Shown in pieces: positions 25,427 through 33,963 of a DNA stretch of 64,000 bases. Source of the DNA: an uncultured Clostridia bacterium (GTDB lineage: Bacteria > Bacillota > Clostridia > Oscillospirales > Acutalibacteraceae); the NCBI GenBank assembly GCA_947369085.1, contig CANBJR010000002.1, positions 47,324 through 111,323 of the forward strand, written 5' to 3'. Position 1 is the first letter of the stretch; each line of letters begins with the position of its first letter. Made by a program: the position numbers and the translations under genes. The notes beneath the pieces are model-generated. The model searched no databases, had not been told where the DNA came from, and worked only from the letters and a program-made list of their open reading frames with translations.

Positions 25427-26458
25427 TTATGCTATATCTGTAAGCTCGCCTATCAGCGTTCCGACAGTGTCTGAAACACTTTCGAGAATTGAAATTACTC
25501 TGCCGTAATCCATTCTCACCGGTCCTACAACCGCAAGCACACCCGACGGTCTTGAATCGACGGTGTATCTGGTTGAAACAACCGAGCTTTGGGCAAGCTC
25601 TGTTCTGCTGTTTTCACGTCCGATTGAAACCAAAGTGTCAATCGGTAGGTTTTCAAGCATAGCGGCAAGGTCGTGTTCGTTATTCAAAAACTCAATAACG
25701 CCCCTTGCAGTGAGAAAATCAATATCGGGTGTGAACATCAGCCTTGTGTAACCGCTGTGGCAAATGCTTATTTCACGGGCGGATTTTGCGCAATCCATAA
25801 TCGCCATAAGCACTCCCGGCATAAACAGCGAAAGTTCGCCGAAACGCGCCGCCGCAGTCTGGATAAACGGCTGATTGATTGACGAAAGCTTAACGCCCGA
25901 AAACGTTTTGTTAAGCGCCTTGTCGAAAACCTCAAGAATTTCGGGGGTAATTAAAAACTCACACCTGAAAAGCTTTGTTTTTATAATTCCGTTTGAAGCA
26001 ATCACAACAGCCATTGCGGTGTGAGAACCGGTCTGGACAAAGCTGATTTTGTGTACTCTGCTCTCCTCGCCGTCCGGCGTTGTGGCTACCGCAGCAAGGT
26101 CGGTAAGCTGTGAAATTAGGTTTGACGCACTCTGAAGAATGCTCTCGGGGGAATCGGCGCTGCGGTAAAGCGTTGTTTCAATATACTCTTTTCCGCTTTG
26201 TGCAACAGGCGTTACCTTCATTATATTATCAACGTAGTAACGATACGCCTGTGCAGTAGGCACTCGCCCTGCCGAGGTGTGAGGCTGAATAAGAAAGCCT
26301 TTGTTTGTAAGGTCAGCCATTTCGTTTCGCACGGTAGCCGAGGAAACGTCAAGCCCTGTTTCATTTATCAGCGCCTTTGAGCCGACAGGCTCACCTGTGC
26401 GGATAAAACTTTCAACAATTGCCGAAAGGATTTTCTGTTTTCTGGCAGCCAGCTCCAT
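25427..26458 (-). CDS. hrcA: heat-inducible transcription repressor HrcA
   Basis: 343 residues from the ATG behind GAGGTGA; a longer frame would begin within CIRCE. The N-terminal winged HTH (about 1-75) contains the conserved GLDVSSATVRNEMADL and HTSAGRVPT stretches, followed by the GAF-like dimerisation domain. HrcA binds CIRCE and represses the operon until heat shock. First gene of the operon, placed just downstream of a perfect CIRCE. Confidence 0.96.
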   Translation of the reverse strand: MELAARKQKILSAIVESFIRTGEPVGSKALINETGLDVSSATVRNEMADLTNKGFLIQPHTSAGRVPTAQAYRYYVDNIMKVTPVAQSGKEYIETTLYRSADSPESILQSASNLISQLTDLAAVATTPDGEESRVHKISFVQTGSHTAMAVVIASNGIIKTKLFRCEFLITPEILEVFDKALNKTFSGVKLSSINQPFIQTAAARFGELSLFMPGVLMAIMDCAKSAREISICHSGYTRLMFTPDIDFLTARGVIEFLNNEHDLAAMLENLPIDTLVSIGRENSRTELAQSSVVSTRYTVDSRPSGVLAVVGPVRMDYGRVISILESVSDTVGTLIGELTDIA

Positions 26459-26496
26459 ACCGTTCACCTCACAATCCGAAGTCGGTTTTTGCTGTT

Positions 26497-26523
26497 TTAG
26501 CACTCGAGGTGTTAGAGTGCTAA
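26497..26523. promoter_or_regulatory. CIRCE operator
   Basis: TTAGCACTC-N9-GAGTGCTAA, an exact match to the consensus, between the promoter and hrcA; binding site of HrcA. Confidence 0.97.
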
Positions 26524-26536
26524 CTGCTTTATTCTT

Positions 26537-26565
26537 AATATAATACTAAAGTCAGTAAAAGTCAA
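26537..26565 (-). promoter_or_regulatory. promoter of the hrcA heat-shock operon
   Basis: Minus-strand TTGACT (26565-26560) and TATATT (26542-26537) with a 17-bp spacer; CIRCE covers the transcription start region. Confidence 0.8.
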
Positions 26566-26623
26566 GCGTTTTTTAAAAATTTTTCCGCAAATGTAAAAGT
26601 TTCACAGTTACAACACATTAAGT

Positions 26624-26653
26624 TTGACAACCCTTCACTTTGCAGGATATAAT
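26624..26653 (+). promoter_or_regulatory. promoter of the small membrane protein gene
   Basis: TTGACA (26624-26629) and TATAAT (26648-26653), spacer 18 bp. Confidence 0.65.
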
Positions 26654-26763
26654 ATTAAATAGAAAGCGGTATTCTGCCCTATATTAATTCAAAATCAAGC
26701 CAAGCCGTTTGATTTTAAACACCCTTCGCAAGAATACGCTCACCTTTATATGGAGGAATATCT

Positions 26764-27036
26764 ATGACCGGTTTTATGCAGAATGTATATGTTATATTAT
26801 GGGGTATGCTTGCGCTGCTGACCTTTGCAATCGGAATCAAGCAGAAACGCGCTTACGCTTTTGTGATTTCCGCCTTTTTCGTATTTATGACAGTGTGGTA
26901 CGCACTTGACGCTTACAGCAGAATTGATATGTTTGCAGGCACTCAGGGCATTATTTTTAAAGTTGTGCTTGTTATCGTCCTTGTTTTGTTAATCGGAGGT
27001 TATATTCTCTCAAGACGCAAAGGAAACGAGAAATAA
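26764..27036 (+). CDS. small three-helix membrane protein, unknown function
   Basis: 90 residues starting at the ATG behind TGGAGGAA (the frame extends upstream, but without a ribosome site). Three hydrophobic helices (about 5-23, 29-48, 63-83) and a basic RRKGNEK tail. It stands alone between the divergent hrcA operon and rpsT. I recognise no family. Confidence 0.72.
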   Translation: MTGFMQNVYVILWGMLALLTFAIGIKQKRAYAFVISAFFVFMTVWYALDAYSRIDMFAGTQGIIFKVVLVIVLVLLIGGYILSRRKGNEK

Positions 27037-27234
27037 AATTTTTCTGATATTTTTCAGGTATCATTAAGCGTTATATTGAAATAAAAATAACGTAACATAC
27101 TACATATTGTTATCAAAATGTTTTTTGCATAAATTATGCGAAAATTCGCAGTTTTTTTTGAAAAACACTTGCGTTTCAAACGCTTTTGTGGTATTATAAT
27201 ACCCATATGACCGATATTTTAAGGAGGTGGGACA

Positions 27235-27495
27235 ATGCCAAACATTAAATCTGCAAAAAAGCGTGTTAAGGTTATCGCTACTAAAACAGCTCGCAACAAA
27301 GCTACAAGATCAGCTTTGAGAACAGCAATCAAAAAGGCTTACATCGCTGTTGACACTAACGCTGACAACAAAACAGAGGCAGTTCGTCTTGCTATCAAGA
27401 AAATTGACCAGGCAACAGCTAAGGGTATTCTTCACAAGAATACAGCAGCAAGAAGCAAGTCTTCTCTTGCTAAAAGACTCAACGCTTCAGCGTAA
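27235..27495 (+). CDS. rpsT: 30S ribosomal protein S20
   Basis: 86 residues, lysine- and alanine-rich, with the S20 pattern MPNIKSAKKRVKV at the N terminus and NTAARSKSSLAKRLN at the C terminus; three long helices that bind 16S rRNA. A near-perfect AAGGAGGTG ribosome site and an upstream TTGCGT/TATTAT promoter (about 27169-27197) suit its high expression. Confidence 0.97.
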   Translation: MPNIKSAKKRVKVIATKTARNKATRSALRTAIKKAYIAVDTNADNKTEAVRLAIKKIDQATAKGILHKNTAARSKSSLAKRLNASA

Positions 27496-27526
27496 GTTAA
27501 ACTAACTAATAACAGAACACACTTAA

Positions 27527-27545
27527 AGCAGAGATTTTCTCTGCT
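27527..27545 (+). terminator. terminator of rpsT
   Basis: AGCAGAGA and TCTCTGCT pair over a 3-nt loop, followed by TTTTTTTG. Confidence 0.9.
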
Positions 27546-27560
27546 TTTTTTGTTTTTCTG

Positions 27561-27589
27561 TTGACTTTTTTATAAAAAGTGATTAGAAT
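27561..27589 (+). promoter_or_regulatory. promoter of the 49-aa membrane protein gene
   Basis: TTGACT (27561-27566) and TAGAAT (27584-27589), spacer 17 bp. Confidence 0.5.
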
Positions 27590-27670
27590 ATAATTACATA
27601 ATAAACAAATAATACTATATTATGGCGTTTTAAATATATTCTTTGCGCCCTACGAATTGGAGGATTCAGT

Positions 27671-27820
27671 ATGAAAAATAAAAAATTCGCTTTAATTATC
27701 GGCATTATCTCCGCTGTTGCAGCTCTTTCCGCTGCTTTGACTGCTTTCTTTATTGTAAAGGATAAGCAGAAGAAGGACGACGAGGAGCTTATGGAATACC
27801 TCGACAGTTCAATTGAATAA
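27671..27820 (+). CDS. 49-residue single-pass membrane protein
   Basis: A short ORF with a good ribosome site (TTGGAGGATT), its own promoter and terminator. MKNKKFALIIGIISAVAAL begins a single helix (about 5-28), followed by a charged tail KDKQKKDDEELMEYLDSSIE. Probably a membrane-anchored small protein; the codon choices match neighbouring genes. No family recognised. Confidence 0.65.
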   Translation: MKNKKFALIIGIISAVAALSAALTAFFIVKDKQKKDDEELMEYLDSSIE

Positions 27821-27852
27821 CCGAGCAATTCGGTACGCAAATTAAAAAGGCA

Positions 27853-27886
27853 GGTCGGAGCATCGTCGCATTGCGGTGTCCCGACC
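27853..27886 (+). terminator. terminator of the 49-aa protein gene
   Basis: GGTCGG and CCGACC with an inner GCATCG/CGGTGT-like pairing, followed by GTTTTTATT; nearly the same sequence as the metG terminator. Confidence 0.75.
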
Positions 27887-27913
27887 GTTTTTATTAGAAC
27901 TTAGGTGTTTTAT

Positions 27914-28192
27914 ATGGTTGAATTTGAACTTGAACGTCTTTTAAAGGACGCAAAAAATGACAAAAATTTAAAAGCCGAGCTGATTAAAACAAAAAACAGC
28001 GAAAATCCTGTTGAAGATTTCTGCGTATATTGCCAAAGCAAGGGCTACAACATAACAATCGGCGAGCTTTTGGCTTCGGGTCAAAACTCAAATGATGCAA
28101 AACTGCGAAGCGTAAACGGCGGCGGAGTAAACGGAATTGACGGCTGGGATGACGCATATGAACAATTTTTCCTGACTCTTGAGTGGACGTGA
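27914..28192 (+). CDS. Nif11-like peptide with Gly-Gly motif (possible modified-peptide precursor)
   Basis: 92 residues from the ATG behind AGGTG. The first 60 residues follow the Nif11 leader pattern: an N-terminal helix (FELERLLKDAKNDKNLKAEL), a middle VEDFCVYCQSKGYNIT and an IGELLASG end. A Gly-rich segment (VNGGGVNGIDGWDD, 67-80) and a short acidic/aromatic tail follow, as in Nif11-type RiPP precursors, where cleavage comes after Gly-Gly. The FliB-like gene starts five bases after its stop, so the two are co-translated. Two cysteines (37, 40) lie in the leader part. Whether it is a precursor or only a small regulatory protein is open. Confidence 0.6.
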   Translation: MVEFELERLLKDAKNDKNLKAELIKTKNSENPVEDFCVYCQSKGYNITIGELLASGQNSNDAKLRSVNGGGVNGIDGWDDAYEQFFLTLEWT

Positions 28193-28196
28193 TTTT

Positions 28197-29156
28197 ATGA
28201 AGAATATTTACCCGTCTTATTTTGAAAAATTTAAGTGCATTGCCGACAAATGCCCCGACAGCTGTTGCAAGGGTTGGGACGTTGTTGTGGACGATGAAAC
28301 AAATGAATATTACCAAAGCGCAAGCGGTGAGTTCGGCAAAAAGCTTAATAGGCTTATGAAAATCGACTGCGACGGCGACAGAATTTTTGTTTCTCAAAAC
28401 GGAAGATGTCCGTTCTGGAACGAAAATAGGCTTTGCGACATCTACATAAACCTCGGCGAAGGTCATCTTTGCAAAACGTGCAGGGAATTTCCGAGGATTA
28501 CGCAGGACTACACAGTATTTTCCGAGCACCTGTTATCGTTTGCGTGTCCCGAGGCGGCTCGTCTGATGCTCAGTAACGACAACGCATATGACGATTTTAA
28601 AAACTATGATTTGGATTTTTCGCAGTGCGACTACAATGCTGAACTTATGCGCTTTTTGCTCGGTGCAAGAGATAAGCTGAAAAATATTTTCACGGACAAA
28701 AGCCTTACGTTCTCGCTTTGTCTTGACATTGCTATGCAGTTTTGCAAAAAGGTACAGAGTTCGATTGATAATCTCGACTTCAGCACCGATATTTCAGTTG
28801 ACGAATGCTGTAAAGAGGACTGTTTGCACCAAAAACCATTGAAGCATATATTTGATATGCACAAAGATTTTGATATTATGACCAATGAGTGGAGAGAAAT
28901 TTTGTGCAGTGCTTCAAGCTATGCCGGCAAACAAATCCCCGAACAGTATGACGATTTATTCAAACGTATGGCGCTTTACTATATCTACAGATATTTTCTG
29001 ACCGCAGTTGACAGTATGAATGTACTGAGCACAGCCAATCGGATATTATGCGCATATGTTGTAATCGGCAGTGCACTTCTGACAGGCGAATACGAAACTG
29101 AAAAGCTGTTCTGTCTGTACTCAAAAGAGGTGGAACACTCCACCGAAATTTTTTAA
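28197..29156 (+). CDS. FliB-family (flagellin lysine N-methylase-like) Fe-S protein
   Basis: 319 residues from the ATG four bases past the upstream TGA. The N terminus has the family cluster CIADKCPDSCCKGW (Cys 14, 19, 23, 24), followed by GRCPFWNENRLCDIY and GHLCKTCREFPR, together enough to bind an Fe-S cluster as in FliB. Classical FliB methylates lysines on flagellin; no flagellar gene is visible in this window and FliB homologues are common in non-motile clostridia, so the substrate is probably different. Tight coupling to the Nif11-like ORF makes that peptide the first candidate (inference). Confidence 0.8.
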   Translation: MKNIYPSYFEKFKCIADKCPDSCCKGWDVVVDDETNEYYQSASGEFGKKLNRLMKIDCDGDRIFVSQNGRCPFWNENRLCDIYINLGEGHLCKTCREFPRITQDYTVFSEHLLSFACPEAARLMLSNDNAYDDFKNYDLDFSQCDYNAELMRFLLGARDKLKNIFTDKSLTFSLCLDIAMQFCKKVQSSIDNLDFSTDISVDECCKEDCLHQKPLKHIFDMHKDFDIMTNEWREILCSASSYAGKQIPEQYDDLFKRMALYYIYRYFLTAVDSMNVLSTANRILCAYVVIGSALLTGEYETEKLFCLYSKEVEHSTEIF

Positions 29157-29218
29157 TTCGTATCGTAATCAGACTGTGAATTACAAACTTGCGTATCGGA
29201 AGTTTTACAAGCATAAAA

Positions 29219-29251
29219 GGTCGGGCTTAACCTGAAAACGGTTGCCCGACC
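29219..29251. terminator. bidirectional terminator
   Basis: GGTCGGGC and GCCCGACC with an inner AACC/GGTT pairing; AAAA before and TTTATTTTT after, between the converging FliB-like and LCP genes. Confidence 0.8.
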
Positions 29252-29277
29252 TTTATTTTTTAAATTATTCTTATATA

Positions 29278-30420
29278 TTATTGTGCCGTTGTACTTTGTT
29301 CGCCCACTGCGTTGGTAAACAGCTCTTCGTAAACGAATTCAGCAAACTTTCTGCGCTGAACTTCCATATCCGAAATTCTGATTACCGAACCTGACGGCGT
29401 GTTGTCATCATAATACCAAAGTCCCTCTTCGGGAATGTAGTACTGCTCAACGTCATAATCAAGGTAAGTCAAAGCACGTGTAACAAGTGCGGTGATTTCG
29501 TCCTTTTTGAGGTTCGTTGTTATAAGCGGACCAACGGAGCTTACGATAGAAACAATCTGACCAATGTCAGCATTTCTCATACTGTCAAAAATCGTTTCAA
29601 GCAACTTTCTCTGTCTTGATGTTCTGTCCCAGTCGTCACCGTCAATTCCGATTTCGTTGCCATCCTCGCCCTTTGACAAACCTCTGTTGCGGGCATACCA
29701 CAACGCCTCTTGTCCGTTAAGATGAACAACACCCGGCGAATCGGTGATTGTTTTGGGCGAATCAACCTGCTTGTTTTTATACATCTGGTAGTTGATATAA
29801 TCGATTTCGTCCTGAGAAAGCTCTATGTCAACACCGCCGAGGGTATCAATAATCTTCTTAAAGCTGTCAAAATCAACAACTGCATATCGGTCAACCTTAA
29901 TTCCAAAGTTAGCTTCAATCGTCTGAATAGAAAGCTTTGCACCGCCGAGGGTGTATGAGGAATTGATTTTGTCGTAATCGTGACCGGGAATATAAACATA
30001 AGTGTCACGTTGGAACGAAGTGAGCTTTAATTTTTTGTGGCGGTTGTCGATTGAGAGCATAATCATAGTATCGCTTCTACCGTGCTCGTCAGAACCGTGA
30101 TTATCCTCACCGAAAAGCATTACATTAAGCACCTTTGAATCCTGCAAAAGCTCGCCGTCCTCAACGGTAAAGCCCGAAACATCGCCCGAATTATCCGAGC
30201 TTGTCGGAGAAGTTGAAGCAGGGTCGTCCTTAATTTCCTTATAGTTAAGCGAATTGAGCAGGCTGTAAACATAAATCATACCGCTTCCGCCGATAAGGAA
30301 AATAACCGAAAAAATTATGCACAAAATGCGCTTTATTCTGCCTTTTTTATTATAAACCTTCCTGATTTGCGAGTTAGAACTTATGTCAACAAGATTATTT
30401 TTTACATCGTTATTTGCCAT
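29278..30420 (-). CDS. LytR-CpsA-Psr (LCP) family glycopolymer transferase
   Basis: 380 residues: a short basic cytoplasmic segment, one membrane helix (about 31-52), a Ser/Thr linker, and an LCP domain (about 95-320) with FGEDNHGSDEHGRSDTMIML, SFQRDTYVYIPGHDYDKINSSY and the arginine-bearing YARNR motif. LCP enzymes attach undecaprenyl-linked glycopolymers (teichoic acid, capsule) to peptidoglycan outside the membrane. GGAGGAAC precedes the ATG. It is alone here; the capsule locus from 49 kb is a natural source of substrate. Confidence 0.92.
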   Translation of the reverse strand: MANNDVKNNLVDISSNSQIRKVYNKKGRIKRILCIIFSVIFLIGGSGMIYVYSLLNSLNYKEIKDDPASTSPTSSDNSGDVSGFTVEDGELLQDSKVLNVMLFGEDNHGSDEHGRSDTMIMLSIDNRHKKLKLTSFQRDTYVYIPGHDYDKINSSYTLGGAKLSIQTIEANFGIKVDRYAVVDFDSFKKIIDTLGGVDIELSQDEIDYINYQMYKNKQVDSPKTITDSPGVVHLNGQEALWYARNRGLSKGEDGNEIGIDGDDWDRTSRQRKLLETIFDSMRNADIGQIVSIVSSVGPLITTNLKKDEITALVTRALTYLDYDVEQYYIPEEGLWYYDDNTPSGSVIRISDMEVQRRKFAEFVYEELFTNAVGEQSTTAQ

Positions 30421-30616
30421 ACTGTTCCTCCGTTAAGGTAGCATCGTGATAAAACACGGCATTAAGCCGATGATTGCGAAAAAGGTTGATATGTGTAATA
30501 AACTATAATATCTATAGTATTATACCACTATAATTCCTATAAATAATTCTTTTTCAGAAGTATAATTTGTTGTAAATCGTAATTTTATGTAGAATTTTAT
30601 GAATTTATAAGCAAAT

Positions 30617-31204
30617 TTAATCCTGTTCGTCAAGTGAAAGGTAGAATGACGGCAGAAATTCCTGCTCAAAAACCTCACATTCGGGCATATTCATTGCATG
30701 AATTGCGTTTTCGGTTGACTCCTTTGCCTTTCGGAACTCGTCGTTTCCCATTCGCATTTCGTCAATGCACTTTATCAGTGCAGAAAACTTGTCCGCCGCC
30801 TTGACAAACGGCTTTAGCTCGCTGTCATTTTCTCCGTTTTGCTTAATTATTTCCTCAAAATCCTCTTTAAAATCTTCGGGGAGCATTGAAACAAGCCTGT
30901 CAGCCGCATTATTTTCAATATTTTTGTACACTTGCTTAATTTCAGGGTTAAAATATTTTACCGGAGTTGGCATATCGCCCGTAATAATCTCGGTTGAATC
31001 GTGAAAAACTGCAAGTAAAGCCGCCCTTTCGGGATTGTAACTGTTGCCGAAACGTTTGTTGCTTATCAAAACAAGACAATGCGCAATCATGGCAACCATA
31101 AGGCTGTGCTCGCATAAATTTTCATATTTCGTGTTATTCATCAGTCCCCAGCGGTTTATGTACTTCATTCTTGACAGCATTGCGTAAAAATGTGACTGTT
31201 TCAT
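30617..31204 (-). CDS. YfbR-like HD-domain 5'-nucleotidase
   Basis: 195 residues from the ATG behind CAGGAG (in-frame ATGs upstream lack a ribosome site). The HD metal-binding residues are visible in ENLCEHSLMVAMIAH and AVFHDSTEIITGDMPTPVKYF, the pattern of YfbR, which hydrolyses deoxynucleoside 5'-monophosphates. A final conserved Asp lies in VKAADKFSALIKC. Likely cytoplasmic nucleotide-pool maintenance. Single gene. Confidence 0.88.
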   Translation of the reverse strand: MKQSHFYAMLSRMKYINRWGLMNNTKYENLCEHSLMVAMIAHCLVLISNKRFGNSYNPERAALLAVFHDSTEIITGDMPTPVKYFNPEIKQVYKNIENNAADRLVSMLPEDFKEDFEEIIKQNGENDSELKPFVKAADKFSALIKCIDEMRMGNDEFRKAKESTENAIHAMNMPECEVFEQEFLPSFYLSLDEQD

Positions 31205-31281
31205 AAGGTTAATCTCCTGTTTTTTTACAAAAATTAGTGCAAATTCCATTTTGATATGGTATAATATATTAATTAACATTT

Positions 31282-31368
31282 TACAATTAGAAATTAATAA
31301 TTAAGTTTTGCATTATTGCAGCCTATCCGCTCGACCTCAATTGTTAAAGGTAATTTGTTAATTGTTAT
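31282..31368. repeat. AT-rich dispersed repeats
   Basis: Copies of TTACAATTAGAAATTAATAATTAA and GGTAATTTGTTAATTGTT in two parts, around CTCGACCTCAATTG; the same kind of sequence occurs near 5178, 22565, 25389 and 35329. Confidence 0.5.
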
Positions 31369-31423
31369 TATACTATTTTTAAAATAAAAGTCAAAGATTA
31401 CAAAAATTTATCGGAGAAATCAA

Positions 31424-33871
31424 ATGACACATACGCTTAAACGTCCGACGTTTAAAAATCGGCACTACGCCTTGTATGCGTTCGGGCTTGCAATTTTAGC
31501 CGCTGCAATACTTTTTGTTCCCTTTATCATTGCAAACGGCGGAGTTTTCTACTACTACGGCGATTTCAACGTTCAGGAAATTCCTTTTTACCAGCTCTGC
31601 CATGACGCAGTAAGAAACGGCGAGCTTTCGTGGAGCCACACAACCGACCTTGGCTCGGACTTTTTGTCAAGCTACAGCTTTTATCTTCTCGGCAGTCCGT
31701 TTTTTTGGCTGACTTTTCCGTTTCCCAACGAATTTGTGCCGTATCTTATCGGGCCTCTGCTCATTTTAAAATTCGGTTGTGCGTCCCTCGCGGCATATCT
31801 TTATCTTAAAAGGTACGTTTCAAACAAAATCTATGCCGTTTTAGGCGGACTATTGTATGCGCTTTCGGGCTTTTCAATCTACAACGTGTTCTTCTTTCAC
31901 TTTCACGAGCCTATGATAATGTTTCCGCTTCTGCTTGCAGCGCTGGACGCATTTGTATATGACAAAAGGCGTGTTGTATTTGCAGTTGCTGTGTTTGCCG
32001 CCTGCGTTGTAAACTACTACTTCTTTGTAGGACAGGTTTTGTTTGTGGTAATGTACTACCTTATGATTATGCTGACCAAAACCTGCACATTTAAAATTAA
32101 AGAATTTTTTATTCTTGCCTTAGAAGTTATTATCGGCTTCTGCGCCACGGCTTTTATACTTTTGCCATCGGTAATCGGGCTTATGAACAACCCAAGGCTT
32201 GAAAGCCTGCCAAACGGCTGGAACTCGCTTGTTTACGATTCCCCTCAGCGCTACTGGCTTATTATGCTCGGCTTTCTTTTCCCTGCCGATATGCCGGCTT
32301 TTCCTGTGTTTACGCCCGAATCATACTGCAAGTGGGCGTCGGTTTCAGGCTGGCTTCCGTTCTTCGGAATGACGGGAGTTATCGCATTTTTGCAGTTAAA
32401 AAAGCGCGACTGGCTCAAAAAGCTAATTACGCTGTTAATGCTGTTTGCTTTCATACCCGTGCTTAACAGTATGTTTCAGCTTATGAACAGCTCAATATAC
32501 TACGCACGCTGGTTTTATATGGTTGTGCTGATGATGTCGCTTGCGACAATTCGTGCAGTTGAGGACAATGAATCAAACTGGAACAGAGCTGTTGCGTGGT
32601 CAACAGGACTTACCTCAGGAGCGGCATTTCTTATCGGCTTTATGCCGAAGATTACGGAAAACGACGACGGAACAGAGGATTTTTCAATCGGCGTTCAGGC
32701 TACGTTTGAGCGTTTCTGGATTTACGTTTTGATTGCTCTTATAAGTATTCTCGTTTTTGTTCTGATTTTCAAAAAATATAGGGACAGGCACCCGCATTTT
32801 GCCGTTGCGTCAATCTGCTCTGTGCTGATTGTTTCGCTTATTTCCTCTGCTTTTATAATTACAACAGGCGTGCTTTCAAGCTCCACAACAAAGCCAATTA
32901 AAGAAGATATTCTGAATTCAAGAGAAGATATTAAAATTGACGATTTGGAAGATGTTCGCAGTGATTTTTTTGAGTGCGTCGACAACACTGCAATGTACTG
33001 GAAAATTCCAAGCATAAACTGCTTTCAAAGCTCTGTTTCCACTTCAATAATGCAGTTTTACAACGCAATGGGCATAAACCGTGACGTTGCGTCCCGTCCA
33101 AACGAATCGGCTTACGGTCTGCGAGGACTTTTCAGCTGTAAGTATCTGTTTGACTACAGGGCAGACGGAAAAGCAGGCAGTGATAATTCCTTTGTTAATG
33201 AAGACGGAGATACAAAAATGCCGTTCTGGAATTACGTTAAAACCTGCAACGGCTTTGACATTTACGAAAACGAATGTTACATTCCCATGGGCTTTGCCTA
33301 CGATTCCTTTGTTACCGAAGAAGAATTTGACCGTGTAGGAGATATTCACAAAACCGAGGCAATTCTCAACTCAATGGTGCTTTCAAGGGAGCAGATGAAA
33401 AAATACTCCGACATAACAGGCTACAGTGATAAAAAATACAAGCTTCTTTACGGCAAAAATCCCGAATATTTTGACAGCGTTGTCGACAACTACAGGTACG
33501 GCAACAAAAAGTACAAGGATCAATGTCAAAAGCTTGCTTCGTCAAGCTGTTCCGCGTTTGAATACACCGACAACGGTTTTAAGGCTGAATACAACAACAA
33601 ATCGGGCGATAATCTGCTGTTTTTCAGTATGCCGTACAGCGAAGGCTTTTCGGCAAAGGTAAACGGAAAGAATACCGAAATTGAAAGAGTAAACTACGGA
33701 TTTATGGCTGTGAGAGTTCCGGGATACACCGACTGTAAAATTGAGTTCACCTATGGAACTCCGGGATTATCAGCAGGAATTACAATCAGCATAATAGCAC
33801 TTTCGGCATTTGTAATTTACGTTGCCGTTATAATAATTTACAGAGTAAAGAAAAGAAAAACATCACATTAA
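31424..33871 (+). CDS. YfhO family membrane glycosyltransferase-like protein
   Basis: 815 residues with about 13 membrane helices in the first 480 residues, a large outer domain (about 500-785) and a last helix before the basic C terminus. The N-terminal pattern (YYYGDFNVQEIPFYQ after the first helix) is typical of the Bacterial YfhO family (GT-C fold), which adds sugars from undecaprenyl carriers to lipoteichoic acid or other surface polymers. It starts a plus-strand group with the membrane protein, GT2 and LicD genes downstream, which supports a surface-glycan role. Confidence 0.88.
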   Translation: MTHTLKRPTFKNRHYALYAFGLAILAAAILFVPFIIANGGVFYYYGDFNVQEIPFYQLCHDAVRNGELSWSHTTDLGSDFLSSYSFYLLGSPFFWLTFPFPNEFVPYLIGPLLILKFGCASLAAYLYLKRYVSNKIYAVLGGLLYALSGFSIYNVFFFHFHEPMIMFPLLLAALDAFVYDKRRVVFAVAVFAACVVNYYFFVGQVLFVVMYYLMIMLTKTCTFKIKEFFILALEVIIGFCATAFILLPSVIGLMNNPRLESLPNGWNSLVYDSPQRYWLIMLGFLFPADMPAFPVFTPESYCKWASVSGWLPFFGMTGVIAFLQLKKRDWLKKLITLLMLFAFIPVLNSMFQLMNSSIYYARWFYMVVLMMSLATIRAVEDNESNWNRAVAWSTGLTSGAAFLIGFMPKITENDDGTEDFSIGVQATFERFWIYVLIALISILVFVLIFKKYRDRHPHFAVASICSVLIVSLISSAFIITTGVLSSSTTKPIKEDILNSREDIKIDDLEDVRSDFFECVDNTAMYWKIPSINCFQSSVSTSIMQFYNAMGINRDVASRPNESAYGLRGLFSCKYLFDYRADGKAGSDNSFVNEDGDTKMPFWNYVKTCNGFDIYENECYIPMGFAYDSFVTEEEFDRVGDIHKTEAILNSMVLSREQMKKYSDITGYSDKKYKLLYGKNPEYFDSVVDNYRYGNKKYKDQCQKLASSSCSAFEYTDNGFKAEYNNKSGDNLLFFSMPYSEGFSAKVNGKNTEIERVNYGFMAVRVPGYTDCKIEFTYGTPGLSAGITISIIALSAFVIYVAVIIIYRVKKRKTSH

Positions 33872-33883
33872 GCTAAAAAACGC

Positions 33884-33911
33884 TTTTGCAGGTGCTTTGT
33901 ACCCTGCAAAA
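33884..33911. terminator. hairpin after the yfhO-like gene
   Basis: TTTTGCAGG and CCTGCAAAA form a 9-bp stem with a 10-nt loop. It lacks a T-run on the plus strand, so termination there is uncertain. Confidence 0.4.
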
Positions 33912-33963
33912 AAGCACGGCTTAACCCTAATAATAAACACAAGCGTTAGTTTGGAGGACAAAT

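Noticed and set aside
27914..28192. Nitrogen-fixation gene
   Set aside because: Nif11 is only the historical family name; no nif genes are present.
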